64,000 bases of DNA from assembly GCA_031119205.1 (NCBI GenBank), contig JAVHYF010000017.1, forward strand, positions 1-64,000, written 5' to 3'. The notes below the pieces were generated by a model. That model did no database searches and was not told the origin of the DNA. It was given only the letters and a program-made list of their open reading frames with translations. Both the position numbers and the translations under genes were made by a program. Position 1 is the first letter of the stretch; every line of letters starts with the position of its first letter. This DNA is from Moraxellaceae bacterium. Lineage in GTDB: Bacteria > Pseudomonadota > Gammaproteobacteria > Burkholderiales > Rhodocyclaceae. Shown in pieces: positions 1 through 8,878 of this stretch.

Positions 1-1521
1 ATGCGACAGATGCAGGGCGGCGGCCGTGGCGGTGCCTTTTCCTTCGGAAAGAGCCGTGCGCGCATGCTGGACGAGTCGGCCAACTCCATCACCTTTGCCG
101 ACGTCGCCGGTTGCGACGAGGCCAAGGAAGAAGTCTCCGAACTCGTCGATTTCCTGCGTGACCCGTCCAAGTTCCAGAAGCTCGGTGGCCGTATTCCCAA
201 GGGCGTGCTGATGGTCGGCTCGCCGGGTACCGGCAAGACGCTCCTGGCCAAGGCGATTGCCGGCGAGGCGAAGGTGCCGTTCTTCAGCATCTCCGGTTCC
301 GACTTCGTGGAAATGTTCGTCGGTGTCGGTGCTGCACGGGTGCGCGACATGTTCGAGAACGCCAAGAAGCAGGCACCTTGCATTGTCTTCATCGACGAAA
401 TCGATGCCGTAGGCCGCCAGCGTGGTGCTGGCCTCGGTGGCGGTAACGATGAGCGCGAACAGACCCTGAACCAGTTGCTGGTCGAAATGGATGGTTTCGA
501 AGGCCAGACCGGTGTGATCGTGATTGCCGCGACCAACCGCCCGGACGTGCTTGACCCGGCGCTACTGCGCCCGGGCCGCTTCGACCGTCAGGTCGTGGTG
601 CCGCTGCCGGATATCCGTGGCCGCGAACAGATCCTGCGCGTGCACATGCGCAAAGTGCCGATCGCTCCGGACGTCGATCCGCAAGTGCTGGCACGTGGTA
701 CGCCGGGCTTTGCTGGCGCGGATCTCGCCAACCTTGCCAACGAGGCAGCCCTGTTTGCCGCGCGCGCCAACAAGCGTCTGGTGGACATGGAAGACTTCGA
801 GCGTGCCAAGGACAAGATCATGATGGGCGCCGAGCGCCGCTCCGTGGTCATGCCCGAGGAAGAGCGCCGTAATACGGCCTATCACGAGTCGGGTCACGTC
901 GTCGTCGCCAAGCTGCTGGACAAGACCGATCCGGTGCACAAGGTCACCATCATCCCGCGCGGTCGTGCCTTGGGTGTGACCATGCAACTGCCGGAGCAGG
1001 ACCGTTACAGTCAGGATCGTGAGCGCTTGCTGCAGACCATCGCTGTGTTGTTCGGTGGCCGTATCGCTGAAGAAGTGTTCATGAACCAGATGACCACCGG
1101 CGCTTCGAACGACTTCCAGCGCGCGACCGACATCGCGCGCCGCATGGTGACCCAGTGGGGCATGTCCGACGCGCTGGGGCCGATGGTGTATGGCGAGGAA
1201 GAAGGCGAAATCTTCCTGGGCCGCTCCGTCACGCAGCACCGCAATGTGTCGGAGGCCACCATGCAGAAGGTGGATGGCGAGATCCGTCGCATCATCGATG
1301 GTCAGTACGCGCTGGCACGTCGCCTGATCGAAGAGAGCCGCGAGAAAATGGAGATCATGACCGCGGCGCTGCTCGAATGGGAAACGCTGGATGCGGACCA
1401 GATCAACGACATCATGGCGGGTGGCAAGCCGCGTCCGCCGAAGCCCTCGGCCACGCCGACGAGCACGCGTTCCGATGATTCGTCGGGCGCCGAGCCCAAC
1501 GCGCCGGCTGCTGCTGCCTGA
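1..1521 (+). CDS. ftsH: ATP-dependent zinc metalloprotease FtsH (5' end missing)
   Basis: Membrane-anchored hexameric AAA+ protease that extracts and degrades membrane and short-lived cytosolic proteins. The 506 codons visible here hold the AAA domain and the protease domain. The two N-terminal membrane segments lie upstream of the window, so the ATG at base 1 is probably internal. Motifs seen: Walker A GSPGTGKT (residues 73-80), Walker B with IDEID (131-135), second region of homology with RPGRFDRQ (190-197), and the zinc motif HESGH (295-299). Walker A has Ser where E. coli FtsH has Pro; the catalytic Lys-Thr are intact. The tail is Pro/Ala-rich. It is followed by a strong terminator and then folP, the same ftsH-folP-glmM order as in E. 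coli. Confidence 0.97.
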   Translation: MRQMQGGGRGGAFSFGKSRARMLDESANSITFADVAGCDEAKEEVSELVDFLRDPSKFQKLGGRIPKGVLMVGSPGTGKTLLAKAIAGEAKVPFFSISGSDFVEMFVGVGAARVRDMFENAKKQAPCIVFIDEIDAVGRQRGAGLGGGNDEREQTLNQLLVEMDGFEGQTGVIVIAATNRPDVLDPALLRPGRFDRQVVVPLPDIRGREQILRVHMRKVPIAPDVDPQVLARGTPGFAGADLANLANEAALFAARANKRLVDMEDFERAKDKIMMGAERRSVVMPEEERRNTAYHESGHVVVAKLLDKTDPVHKVTIIPRGRALGVTMQLPEQDRYSQDRERLLQTIAVLFGGRIAEEVFMNQMTTGASNDFQRATDIARRMVTQWGMSDALGPMVYGEEEGEIFLGRSVTQHRNVSEATMQKVDGEIRRIIDGQYALARRLIEESREKMEIMTAALLEWETLDADQINDIMAGGKPRPPKPSATPTSTRSDDSSGAEPNAPAAAA

Positions 1522-1541
1522 CGGGTTGCAGCCGCAAGATG

Positions 1542-1580
1542 CGGGCGCCATCCACCTGGATGGCGCCCGTTTTGTTTTCC
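1542..1580 (+). terminator. Intrinsic terminator after ftsH
   Basis: A 12-bp perfect stem (1542-1553 with 1558-1569), loop ACCT, is followed directly by a T-rich tract TTTTGTTTT. It ends 11 bases before the folP start codon, so folP must be expressed by readthrough or from a promoter inside ftsH; no separate promoter fits in the gap. Confidence 0.85.
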
Positions 1581-1590
1581 GGTCCACTCC

Positions 1591-2424
1591 ATGACAAAGA
1601 CACCCACCCTGCAATGCGCGGGCTTCAGGCTGAGCTTTGATCAGCCCAAGGTGATGGCGATCATCAACCTGACGCCCGATTCATTTTCTGGCGACGGGCA
1701 TGGCGGCGGCGCGGACGCTGCTCTGCGGCATGCCGAGCAGGCCCTGGCGGACGGGGCTGACATGCTGGATATCGGCGGCGAGTCCTCGCGCCCCGGCGCG
1801 CAGCCGGTCAGTGAGGCCGAAGAGCTCGACCGCGTGATGCCGGTTCTGGAGCGGTTGCTGCCGCTTGGCTTGCCGGTTTCCGTCGACACCGTGAAGCCTG
1901 CTGTGATGCGCGAGGCGGCCGGAGCTGGCGCCGCGATGATCAATGACATCAATGCCCTGCAGGCAGAAGGTGCCCTGGAGGCTGTGACGACGTCTTCGGC
2001 GGCCGTTTGCCTGATGCACATGCAGGGCGAGCCGCGCAGCATGCAGCAGGCGCCCCATTACGCCGATGTGGTGAGCGACGTGGAGCAGCATCTGCTCGGC
2101 CGTGCCCGCGCTTTGCTGGATGCAGGCTGTGCGCCGGAACGCATCGTGCTCGATCCCGGCTTCGGTTTCGGCAAGACGCTTGAGCACAACGCGCTGCTCT
2201 TCCGGGCGCTGCCGCGCTTTGCCGCACTGGGCTATCCTGTGCTGGTCGGCGTTTCCCGCAAGACCATGCTCGGCCAGATTACTGGCCGTCCGGTGCAGGA
2301 GCGGCAGACTTCCAGCGTGGCGGCCGCCTTGATGGCCGTGCAGCAGGGCGCCGCCATCGTGCGGGTCCACGATGTAGCGCCAACGGTCGATGCCTTGCGG
2401 GTCTGGGCCGCGTTGCGTAGCTGA
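1591..2424 (+). CDS. folP: Dihydropteroate synthase
   Basis: Condenses p-aminobenzoate with the hydroxymethyl-dihydropterin pyrophosphate to form dihydropteroate in folate synthesis; it is the sulfonamide target. The 277-residue length fits the family. Signatures seen: NLTPDSFS near residue 27 (substrate loop 1), GGESSRPG near 62 (loop 2), SVDTVKP, INDINAL, the pterin-pocket [16 protein letters not shown], and the terminal RVHDV. The cytosolic TIM-barrel fold is implied by family. It lies between ftsH and glmM. The ATG at 1591 has no strong Shine-Dalgarno because the ftsH terminator occupies the upstream bases. Confidence 0.97.
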   Translation: MTKTPTLQCAGFRLSFDQPKVMAIINLTPDSFSGDGHGGGADAALRHAEQALADGADMLDIGGESSRPGAQPVSEAEELDRVMPVLERLLPLGLPVSVDTVKPAVMREAAGAGAAMINDINALQAEGALEAVTTSSAAVCLMHMQGEPRSMQQAPHYADVVSDVEQHLLGRARALLDAGCAPERIVLDPGFGFGKTLEHNALLFRALPRFAALGYPVLVGVSRKTMLGQITGRPVQERQTSSVAAALMAVQQGAAIVRVHDVAPTVDALRVWAALRS

Positions 2425-2468
2425 GCAGATCAACAACAAGAAATTTTCCTGACAGGTCCATCATCTCG

Positions 2469-3821
2469 ATGAGTCGCAAATACTTTGGCACTGACGGCGT
2501 GCGTGGCCGCGTCGGTGAGTCCCCGATCACCCCTGAATTCGTCATGCGCCTTGGCTACGCAGCCGGAGTCACCCTGGTGGCGCGCGAGCAGATGCGCCCC
2601 GGGCAACACCCTGCGGTACTGATCGGCAAGGACACCCGGATTTCGGGTTACATGCTCGAAGCAGCACTGGAGGCCGGTTTTGCCGCTGCTGGCGTGGATG
2701 TCATCCTCGCAGGGCCGATTCCCACGCCTGCAGTCGCCTATCTGACCCGTGCGCTGCGCCTGCAGGCTGGCGTGGTGATCTCCGCCTCGCACAATCCGTA
2801 TTACGACAACGGCATCAAGTTCTTCTCGGCAGGCGGCGCAAAACTGCCGGATGCAGTCGAAGCCGAGGTCGAGGCACACCTCGATGAGCCGATGGGCTGT
2901 GTGGACTCGGCAACGATGGGGCGGGCGCGGCGCATCGATGATGCTGCCGGTCGCTATATCGAGTTCTGCAAGAGCAGCTTCCCGAACGAGCTGAACCTGC
3001 GTGGCCTGAAGATCGCGCTGGATTGCGCAAACGGCGCGGCCTATCAGATCGCTCCCAAGGTTTTCCACGAGCTGGGTGCGGAGGTTGTTTCGGTCGGTGT
3101 CGAACCTAACGGCCTGAACATCAATGATGGTGTCGGTGCTACCGCGCCCAAGAGTCTCAGTGAGGCAGTGCTCCGTGCAGGAGCAGACATCGGCATCTCC
3201 CTGGACGGGGATGCGGATCGTGTCCTCATGTGCGACCGCACGGGCGAACTGTACGACGGTGACAAGCTGCTCTACGTCATTGCCCGTGCCCAGCAGGGCG
3301 AAGGGCGTCTGAGTGGGGTGGTGGGCACCCTGATGAGCAACCTGGGTTTCGAGAACGCGATCCGCGACATGGGCGTCGACTTCCACCGTGCCAAGGTGGG
3401 GGATCGTTATGTGCTTGAGCTGATGCAGGAGAAGGGTTGCAAGCTGGGCGGCGAGAATTCCGGCCACATCATCTGCCTTGATCGTCACACGACCGGCGAC
3501 GGCATCGTTTCGGCGCTTCAGGTGCTTGCAGCGCTCCGCCAGAATGGAGAGACCCTGGCCGAGGCCTGCAAGGCACTGGTTTTCTACCCGCAGAAGCTGA
3601 TCAACGTGCGCATGACCGCCGGCTTCGACTGGGCGTCGGATGCCGACATTGCGGCGGCAAAGCGTGCGGCGGACGAGGAACTGGGCCGTGAGGGGCGTGT
3701 ATTGCTGCGGCCTTCGGGTACTGAGCCATTGCTGCGTGTGATGGTCGAGGGCGCCGATGGTGCCAAGGTCGAGCGACTGGCACGCAGCATCGCAGACGTT
3801 GTCAGCAAGGCGGTGGAATGA
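2469..3821 (+). CDS. glmM: Phosphoglucosamine mutase
   Basis: Interconverts glucosamine-6-phosphate and glucosamine-1-phosphate on the way to UDP-GlcNAc for peptidoglycan and LPS. At 450 residues it is full length. Motifs in order: FGTDGVRG at the N-terminus; the catalytic phosphoserine loop SASHNP with Ser107; the Mg2+ loop DGDADR (246-251); the sugar-binding GGENSGH; and the phosphate-binding [11 protein letters not shown] near the C-terminus. It starts 44 bases after folP and is followed by the pst promoter region. Confidence 0.98.
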   Translation: MSRKYFGTDGVRGRVGESPITPEFVMRLGYAAGVTLVAREQMRPGQHPAVLIGKDTRISGYMLEAALEAGFAAAGVDVILAGPIPTPAVAYLTRALRLQAGVVISASHNPYYDNGIKFFSAGGAKLPDAVEAEVEAHLDEPMGCVDSATMGRARRIDDAAGRYIEFCKSSFPNELNLRGLKIALDCANGAAYQIAPKVFHELGAEVVSVGVEPNGLNINDGVGATAPKSLSEAVLRAGADIGISLDGDADRVLMCDRTGELYDGDKLLYVIARAQQGEGRLSGVVGTLMSNLGFENAIRDMGVDFHRAKVGDRYVLELMQEKGCKLGGENSGHIICLDRHTTGDGIVSALQVLAALRQNGETLAEACKALVFYPQKLINVRMTAGFDWASDADIAAAKRAADEELGREGRVLLRPSGTEPLLRVMVEGADGAKVERLARSIADVVSKAVE

Positions 3822-3885
3822 GCGTGTGCGACGTGTCGGGTCAGGCGCGGCCGGGGGTGCGACTGATTTCTTACACGTAATGCGT

Positions 3886-3905
3886 CTGTAACAAACCGTT
3901 CATAC
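3886..3905 (+). promoter_or_regulatory. Candidate Pho box upstream of pstS
   Basis: The bases CTGTAACAAACCGTTCATAC resemble two 11-bp-spaced PhoB half-sites (CTGTNAYA type), matching about 13 of 20 positions of the E. coli consensus as I recall it. The site lies 44-63 bases upstream of the pstS ATG, where PhoB sites normally sit. No clear -10 hexamer follows at ideal spacing, so this remains an inference. Confidence 0.42.
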
Positions 3906-3948
3906 ACTTGCCTCCGGCTTCAGGCCAATCCACACAAGGAGTCGAGTT

Positions 3949-4947
3949 ATGAACGGTTTCAAGATCCTGACCATCGCTGCGATGGTTGCTGCTGGTTTCG
4001 CTGCCCAGGGCGCCAAGGCCCAGTCAATCGTGAAGATTGACGGTTCCAGCACCGTGTTTCCGGTTACCGAAGCGGTCGCCGAAGAGTTCCAGAAGGCCAA
4101 GAAGGGCGCCGTGCGCGTGACCGTGGGCGTGTCCGGTACCGGCGGTGGCTTCAAGAAGTTCTGCCGCGGCGAGATCGACATCTCCGGCGCTTCGCGTCCG
4201 ATCCTGGCCAAGGAAATGGAAGAGTGCAAGGCCGCTGGCATCAAGTACATCGAGCTGCCGGTTGCTTTCGACGCGCTGACCGTCGTGGCCAACCCCAAGA
4301 ACGCCTTCCTCAAGCAGATCACCGTGGAAGAGCTGAAGAAGATCTGGGAACCGGCTGCCCAAGGCAAGATCACCAAGTGGAACCAGGTCAATCCGGCCTG
4401 GCCCGATGCACCGATCAAGCTGTTCGGCCCGGGTGCTGACTCCGGCACTTTCGACTATTTCACCGAAGCCATCAACGGCAAGTCCAAGGCCAGCCGTGGT
4501 GACTTCACCGCGTCTGAAGACGACAACGTGCTGGTGCAAGGCGTCTCCCGCGACGTCAATGCCATCGGTTACTTCGGCTATGCCTACTATGCTGAAAACC
4601 AGGACAAGCTGAAGGCTGTGCCGGTTGTCGAGAAGGCTGGCAAGCCGGCCGTGCTGCCGTCGCAGGACACGGTCATGAAGGGCACCTACCAGCCGCTGTC
4701 GCGCCCGATCTTCATCTACGTCGCCGTCAAGTCGGCCGATCGTCCGGAGGTCAAGGAATTCATCGAGTTCTACATGAAGGAAGGTGGCGCGCTGGCGAAG
4801 GAAGTGAAGTACGTGCCGCTGAACGCTGCGGACTACAAGCACAGCCTGGAGATCTTCACCAAGCGCCGCACCGGTACCGCCTTCGGTGGCGTGCCTGAAG
4901 TCGGCGTGGAAGTTGCTGAGCTGCTGAAGCGCGAACCCAAGGAGTAA
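3949..4947 (+). CDS. pstS: Phosphate ABC transporter, periplasmic phosphate-binding protein
   Basis: Periplasmic receptor that delivers inorganic phosphate to PstCAB. The 332-residue precursor has a signal peptide (basic start, hydrophobic core, AKA cleavage after residue 24). Phosphate-binding segments are visible: DGSSTVFPVTEAV near residue 31, SGTGGGFKKFCRGEIDISGA near 63, and GPGADSGTFDYF near 164. It has a strong AAGGAG Shine-Dalgarno upstream of the ATG. It leads a pstSCAB operon and is followed by a terminator that probably attenuates transcription, so PstS is made in excess over the membrane subunits. Confidence 0.97.
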   Translation: MNGFKILTIAAMVAAGFAAQGAKAQSIVKIDGSSTVFPVTEAVAEEFQKAKKGAVRVTVGVSGTGGGFKKFCRGEIDISGASRPILAKEMEECKAAGIKYIELPVAFDALTVVANPKNAFLKQITVEELKKIWEPAAQGKITKWNQVNPAWPDAPIKLFGPGADSGTFDYFTEAINGKSKASRGDFTASEDDNVLVQGVSRDVNAIGYFGYAYYAENQDKLKAVPVVEKAGKPAVLPSQDTVMKGTYQPLSRPIFIYVAVKSADRPEVKEFIEFYMKEGGALAKEVKYVPLNAADYKHSLEIFTKRRTGTAFGGVPEVGVEVAELLKREPKE

Positions 4948-4966
4948 TTCCTCCGGGTTCTGCGGG

Positions 4967-5005
4967 AACCCCGGGATGCTGCGTGCAGGTCCCGGGGTTT
5001 TTTTG
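4967..5005 (+). terminator. Terminator/attenuator between pstS and pstC
   Basis: A 10-bp stem (4967-4976 with 4990-4999), a 13-nt loop and a run of seven T form a good intrinsic terminator inside the pst operon. Partial readthrough would give high PstS and low PstCAB. Confidence 0.8.
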
Positions 5006-5039
5006 TGGCGTGACGTCAGGAGAGGGCAGGTAAAATCAC

Positions 5040-5990
5040 ATGGATAACGTCATGTTGAGAGAGGGTGGGGTCGTGATGGGTGCAAGCACCAGCGATCGTT
5101 TGAAAAAGAAACGCCTGCGCAACCTGCGCGAGAGCTTCATCGAGTCGTTGCTTTTTTTGGCAGCGTTCGTGTCGGTGGTGACGACGGTGGGGATCGTCTA
5201 CATCCTGGTATCGGAATCGCTCAATTTCTTTGCCGAAGTCCCGCTGGTCGATTTCCTGACCGATACGCAATGGACGCCGCTGTTTGCCGATGCCCACTTC
5301 GGCATCATGGTGCTGATCTCCGGCACCTTGACCAGTGCAGGGGTTGCCCTGGCAGTCGCACTGCCGCTCGGGACCATCATCGCCATCTACCTGTCGGAGT
5401 TCGCCACGTTTTCCGTGCGCGAGGCCGCCAAGCCGGTGCTGGAGTTGCTGGGTGGCGTGCCGACCATCGTGTTCGGCTACTTCGCGCTGATCGTTGTCAC
5501 GCCGGCCTTGCAGAAGATCTTCCCCTCGCTGCCCGGCTTCAACATCCTGTCGGCCGGTCTGGTGATGGGCGTGATGATCATTCCCTACGTGGCATCGCTG
5601 GCCGAGGACGCCATGCGCGCGGTGCCGATGAGCTTGCGTGAAGGCTCTTACGCCATGGGGGCGACCCGCCTGCAGACTGCGCTGCGCGTCGTGCTGCCGG
5701 CCGCCATTTCGGGTGTGGCCTCCGCCTACGTTCTGGCCATTTCCCGCGCCGTCGGCGAGACCATGATCCTGACCGTCGCCGCAGGTAGTCAGCCCCTGCT
5801 GACCTTCAACCCGGCCGATTCGGCGATGACCCTGGCGTCCTATATCGCTGGCGTTTCCATGGGCGATCTGCCGCATGACTCCATTGGCTACAAGACGATC
5901 TTCGCGGCCGGTCTCACGCTGATGCTGATGACCCTGGCACTGAACATCTTCGGCCACTGGCTGCGCAAGCGTTACCGCGAGGTCTACTGA
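5040..5990 (+). CDS. pstC: Phosphate ABC transporter permease PstC
   Basis: One of two inner-membrane permease subunits of the Pst phosphate importer. It is a 316-residue polytopic protein with a basic cytoplasmic N-terminus, a long periplasmic loop after the first membrane segment, and the binding-protein-dependent permease signature around EGSYAMGATRLQTA, which contacts PstB. The start is uncertain: the ATG at 5040 follows GGGCAGG, while the ATG at 5076 follows GAGGGTGGGG and would remove 12 residues. The gene ends one base before pstA. Confidence 0.95.
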   Translation: MDNVMLREGGVVMGASTSDRLKKKRLRNLRESFIESLLFLAAFVSVVTTVGIVYILVSESLNFFAEVPLVDFLTDTQWTPLFADAHFGIMVLISGTLTSAGVALAVALPLGTIIAIYLSEFATFSVREAAKPVLELLGGVPTIVFGYFALIVVTPALQKIFPSLPGFNILSAGLVMGVMIIPYVASLAEDAMRAVPMSLREGSYAMGATRLQTALRVVLPAAISGVASAYVLAISRAVGETMILTVAAGSQPLLTFNPADSAMTLASYIAGVSMGDLPHDSIGYKTIFAAGLTLMLMTLALNIFGHWLRKRYREVY

Positions 5991-5991
5991 C

Positions 5992-6936
5992 ATGAATACC
6001 GTTGTTGCTTCGAACAAAGACAGGGATCTGGCGGCGATCCGCTCACTGATCCAGAAGCACAAGCGCTGGGATGCCATGTTCGGCATCCTGGGCATCGTGT
6101 GTCTGATGGTCGGCGTGCTGACCCTGATTGCGCTGTTTGCCGACATGATCAGTACGGGTGGTCAGCGCCTGTCCTGGGAGTTCTTCACCAACTTCCCGTC
6201 GCGTCGCGCCGGCCAGGCAGGCATTCTTGCCGCATGGGTCGGCTCCACGCTGGTCATGGTGGTGACCGCGGCCACCGCGATTCCGCTCGGCGTCGCGGCC
6301 GGTGTCTATCTCGAAGAGTACGCCCCGAAGAACTGGGTGACGGACCTCATCGAGATCAATGTCACCAACCTGGCCGGCGTGCCCTCGATTGTTTACGGTC
6401 TGCTGGGCCTGGGCATCTTCGTCTACACCTTCGGCCTCGGACACAGCATCCTCACCGCGGGACTGACGCTGGCACTGCTGATTCTGCCGGTGGTCATCGT
6501 CGCGACCCGCGAGGCCATCCGCGCCATCCCCCAGATGGTGCGCGAAGGTGCTTACGCCTGTGGCGCGACCACTTGGCAGACGGTGCGTGATCACATCGTG
6601 CCGTACTCCAGCGCGGGCATTCTCACCGGCGTGATCATCGGTCTGGCACGCGCAATCGGTGAGACAGCGCCGCTGATCGTGGTGGGGGCCGTGACCTTCA
6701 TCGCCTTCCTGCCGCCCGCATCGGGCACCGGGGAGCCGGCCGCCGGCGTGTTCGACTGGCTTTTCGCCGACTTCACCGTCCTGCCGATCCAGATGTTCAA
6801 CTGGACCTCGCGTCCGGATGCCAACTTCCATGCCAACGCGGCGGCGGCCGGGCTGGTGCTGGTGCTCATGACGCTTGCCATGAACGGCCTCGCGATCTGG
6901 TTGCGCTACCGCATGCGCAAGAACATCAAGTGGTAA
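5992..6936 (+). CDS. pstA: Phosphate ABC transporter permease PstA
   Basis: Second membrane subunit of the phosphate importer, paired with PstC. The 314-residue protein has about six hydrophobic segments and the EAA-type loop REGAYACGATTWQTV that docks on the ATPase. Sequence features such as NLAGVPSIVYGLLGLG are typical of PstA. It begins one base after pstC, indicating translational coupling. A short tandem repeat starts at its stop codon. Confidence 0.96.
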   Translation: MNTVVASNKDRDLAAIRSLIQKHKRWDAMFGILGIVCLMVGVLTLIALFADMISTGGQRLSWEFFTNFPSRRAGQAGILAAWVGSTLVMVVTAATAIPLGVAAGVYLEEYAPKNWVTDLIEINVTNLAGVPSIVYGLLGLGIFVYTFGLGHSILTAGLTLALLILPVVIVATREAIRAIPQMVREGAYACGATTWQTVRDHIVPYSSAGILTGVIIGLARAIGETAPLIVVGAVTFIAFLPPASGTGEPAAGVFDWLFADFTVLPIQMFNWTSRPDANFHANAAAAGLVLVLMTLAMNGLAIWLRYRMRKNIKW

Positions 6937-6979
6937 GCCTGTTGGCAAGCCCCGGTTGGTAAGCCCTTATTGGTAAGCC
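6931..6979 (+). repeat. Four-copy TGGYAAGCC short tandem repeat
   Basis: TGGTAAGCC or TGGCAAGCC occurs at 6931, 6943, 6957 and 6971, a 12-14 base period. The first copy spans the pstA stop codon and the others fill the pstA-pstB gap. It looks like local slippage duplication. A role in spacing or mRNA structure is possible but not shown. Confidence 0.85.
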
Positions 6980-7012
6980 CGACTCCGAACGAATATCTGC
7001 ATAGAGATCGCC

Positions 7013-7795
7013 ATGAGCAAAGTTGCCACCCCCGAGAAGATCAAGGCTGAAGTCAAGGACCTCAACTTCCACTACAGCGCCTTCCATGCGCTGAAGAGCG
7101 TCAATTTCCCCGTGTACGAGAAGAAGGTCACCGCGCTGATCGGACCGTCTGGTTGCGGCAAGTCCACGCTGCTGCGTTCCTTCAATCGCATGCACGACCT
7201 CTACCCGGGCAATCGCTATGAAGGCGAGATCCGCCTGCACCCGGACAACACCAACCTGCTGGCCTCGGACGTCGATCCCATCGAGGTCCGCATGCGTATC
7301 AGCATGGTGTTCCAGAAGCCGAACCCCTTCCCGAAGTCTATCTACGAGAATGTGGCTTACGGCCTGCGTGTACGTGGTGAAAACAGCCGCGCGCTGCTCG
7401 ACGAAAAGGTGGAGCAGGCCCTGCGCGGCGCATCCCTGTGGGACGAGGTGAAGGATCGCCTGAACGATCTCGGTGCCAATCTCTCGGGGGGTCAGCAGCA
7501 GCGCCTGTGTATCGCGCGTGCGCTGGCGACTGATCCGGAAATCATCCTCTTCGACGAGCCAACATCCGCCCTGGACCCGATCGCGACCGCCAACATCGAA
7601 GAGCTGGTAACCGAACTGAAGGACAAGGTCACCATCCTCATCGTGACCCACAACATGCAGCAGGCTGCCCGCGTGTCCGATTACACGGCCTACATGTATC
7701 TCGGCGAGCTCATCGAGTTCGGCGTCACCGACCAGATGTTCGTGAAGCCACAGAAGAAGCAGACCGAGGACTACATCACCGGCCGCTTCGGCTGA
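7013..7795 (+). CDS. pstB: Phosphate ABC transporter ATP-binding protein PstB
   Basis: Cytosolic ATPase that powers PstCA. The 260-residue length is standard. ABC motifs: Walker A GPSGCGKS (44-51), the PstB-typical [11 protein letters not shown] just after it, Q-loop around [17 protein letters not shown], signature [15 protein letters not shown], Walker [13 protein letters not shown], and switch His in VTHNMQQA. No phoU, phoB or phoR follows; the next gene is secG, so the phosphate-signalling partners must lie elsewhere. Confidence 0.98.
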   Translation: MSKVATPEKIKAEVKDLNFHYSAFHALKSVNFPVYEKKVTALIGPSGCGKSTLLRSFNRMHDLYPGNRYEGEIRLHPDNTNLLASDVDPIEVRMRISMVFQKPNPFPKSIYENVAYGLRVRGENSRALLDEKVEQALRGASLWDEVKDRLNDLGANLSGGQQQRLCIARALATDPEIILFDEPTSALDPIATANIEELVTELKDKVTILIVTHNMQQAARVSDYTAYMYLGELIEFGVTDQMFVKPQKKQTEDYITGRFG

Positions 7796-7832
7796 TGTGG
7801 CGGGGCTCTGTGCCCCGGTCTGGGGCCTTACA

Positions 7833-7861
7833 TTGACTCGTGCAAGGGGGCGGGATAACAT
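7833..7861 (+). promoter_or_regulatory. Candidate sigma-70 promoter for secG
   Basis: TTGACT (7833-7838), a 17-base spacer and TAACAT (7856-7861) lie 35 bases before the secG ATG. Spacing is ideal and each hexamer is close to consensus. Confidence 0.6.
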
Positions 7862-7896
7862 CCCGCTTCTTTGCTAACTGACCCTGCATACAAGAC

Positions 7897-8256
7897 ATGG
7901 GTGGTCCAATTTTCAGCCTGGTGCTGGTGCTCCATATCATCGTGGGCCTCGCACTCATCGTTTTCGTGCTGCTGCAGCACGGCAAGGGTGCCGACGTCGG
8001 CGCATCCTTCGGTGGTGGTTCTGCAGGCAGCCTCTTCGGCTCTTCCGGTTCGGCCAATTTCCTCAGCCGTACGACGGCCATTCTGGCGACGGTGTTCTTC
8101 GTCACCAGCCTTGGTCTGACCTATCTGGCGGGCCATCGCTCTGGCGCTGCAGCTGCGCCGGCCAGTCTGATGGATGGTGTTGAGCAGCAATCGACGCCTG
8201 CCGCAGTTCCGGCTGCACCGGCTACTGATTCAAAGTCGAGCGACATTCCGAAATAA
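7897..8256 (+). CDS. secG: Protein translocase subunit SecG
   Basis: Small inner-membrane subunit of the SecYEG translocon that assists SecA-driven export. The 119-residue protein has two membrane segments (about residues 3-22 and 53-72) joined by the typical Gly/Ser-rich cytoplasmic loop HGKGADVGASFGGGSAGSLF. The C-terminal tail is Ala/Pro-rich. It precedes a tRNA-Leu gene, as in E. coli, where secG is followed by leuU. The tpiA gene often found just before secG is absent here. Confidence 0.95.
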   Translation: MGGPIFSLVLVLHIIVGLALIVFVLLQHGKGADVGASFGGGSAGSLFGSSGSANFLSRTTAILATVFFVTSLGLTYLAGHRSGAAAAPASLMDGVEQQSTPAAVPAAPATDSKSSDIPK

Positions 8257-8265
8257 GATAGTTGC

Positions 8266-8294
8266 TTGGCGGTTCAGTAGCCGTCACGTATAAT
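8266..8294 (+). promoter_or_regulatory. tRNA-Leu promoter
   Basis: TTGGCG (8266-8271), a 17-base spacer and a perfect TATAAT (8289-8294) lie 16 bases before the tRNA 5' end. This fits a strong stable-RNA sigma-70 promoter beginning in the short gap after secG. Confidence 0.75.
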
Positions 8295-8310
8295 CCTTTT
8301 GTTGCGGTGC

Positions 8311-8395
8311 GCCGACGTGGTGAAATTGGTAGACACGCCATCTTGAGGGGGTGGTGGCGCAAGCCGTGTGAGTTCGAGTCTCACCGTCGGCACCA
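8311..8395 (+). tRNA. tRNA-Leu (anticodon GAG)
   Basis: An 85-nt cloverleaf with encoded CCA. The 7-bp acceptor stem GCCGACG pairs with CGTCGGC, followed by discriminator A and CCA. The anticodon arm has stem CCATC/GGTGG and loop TTGAGGG, giving anticodon GAG (reads CUU/CUC). It has a long variable arm, as in class II tRNAs, and the T loop TTCGAGT. Its position just after secG parallels E. coli leuU, which has the same anticodon. Confidence 0.97.
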
Positions 8396-8402
8396 GTCAT
8401 TT

Positions 8403-8430
8403 AGAAACGCCCGCAACTGCGGGCGTTTCT
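8403..8430 (+). terminator. Hairpin terminator after tRNA-Leu
   Basis: A perfect 13-bp inverted repeat (8403-8415 with 8418-8430), GC-rich in the centre with a T-rich 3' arm. It probably ends the tRNA transcript. There is no long U run after it, so readthrough into nuoA is possible. Confidence 0.7.
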
Positions 8431-8468
8431 CCGAATTAGTCAGTAACTCCAGTTAATCGGAGCATTGG

Positions 8469-8843
8469 ATGCTAGAAAACTACTTTCCGGTATTGCTGTT
8501 TATTGTTGTCGGAGTAGTAATCGGCGTTCTTCCCATTCTGCTGGGGCGCATTCTCGCGCCCCATCGCCCTGATCCGGAAAAGCTTTCACCCTACGAATGC
8601 GGCTTCGAGGCATTCGAGGATGCGCGCATGAAATTCGATGTGCGTTATTACTTGATTGCAATTCTGTTCATCCTATTCGATCTTGAAGTAGCGTTCCTGA
8701 TTCCCTGGGCATCGATCCTCAAGGAACTGGCGGCTACCGAAGCAGTCCGTCTGTTCGGTTTCTTCGAGATGTTCGTCTTTCTCGGCATTCTTATTCTCGG
8801 TTACGTGTACGTCTGGAAGAAAGGCGCCCTCGACTGGGAATGA
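8469..8843 (+). CDS. nuoA: NADH-quinone oxidoreductase subunit A
   Basis: Small membrane subunit of complex I at the junction with the peripheral arm. It has 124 residues and three membrane segments. The cytoplasmic loop carries the family signature [20 protein letters not shown], and the second helix carries the acidic LFDLEVAF. First gene of a complete nuoA-N operon. It follows a CGGAG-like Shine-Dalgarno, and no clear promoter is seen in the 38 bases after the tRNA hairpin. Confidence 0.97.
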   Translation: MLENYFPVLLFIVVGVVIGVLPILLGRILAPHRPDPEKLSPYECGFEAFEDARMKFDVRYYLIAILFILFDLEVAFLIPWASILKELAATEAVRLFGFFEMFVFLGILILGYVYVWKKGALDWE

Positions 8844-8878
8844 GTGCTGTATCGCAGTATTGAATCAAAGGTGCAGCC

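Noticed and set aside
217-240. Ser instead of Pro in the FtsH Walker A (GSPGTGKT).
   Set aside because: The P-loop Gly, Lys and Thr are intact, and I recall the same variant in some other betaproteobacterial FtsH proteins, so it is probably lineage variation rather than a defect.
8262-8456. 64-codon open frame over the tRNA-Leu gene.
   Set aside because: It contains the complete tRNA cloverleaf and its terminator; no coding signal.
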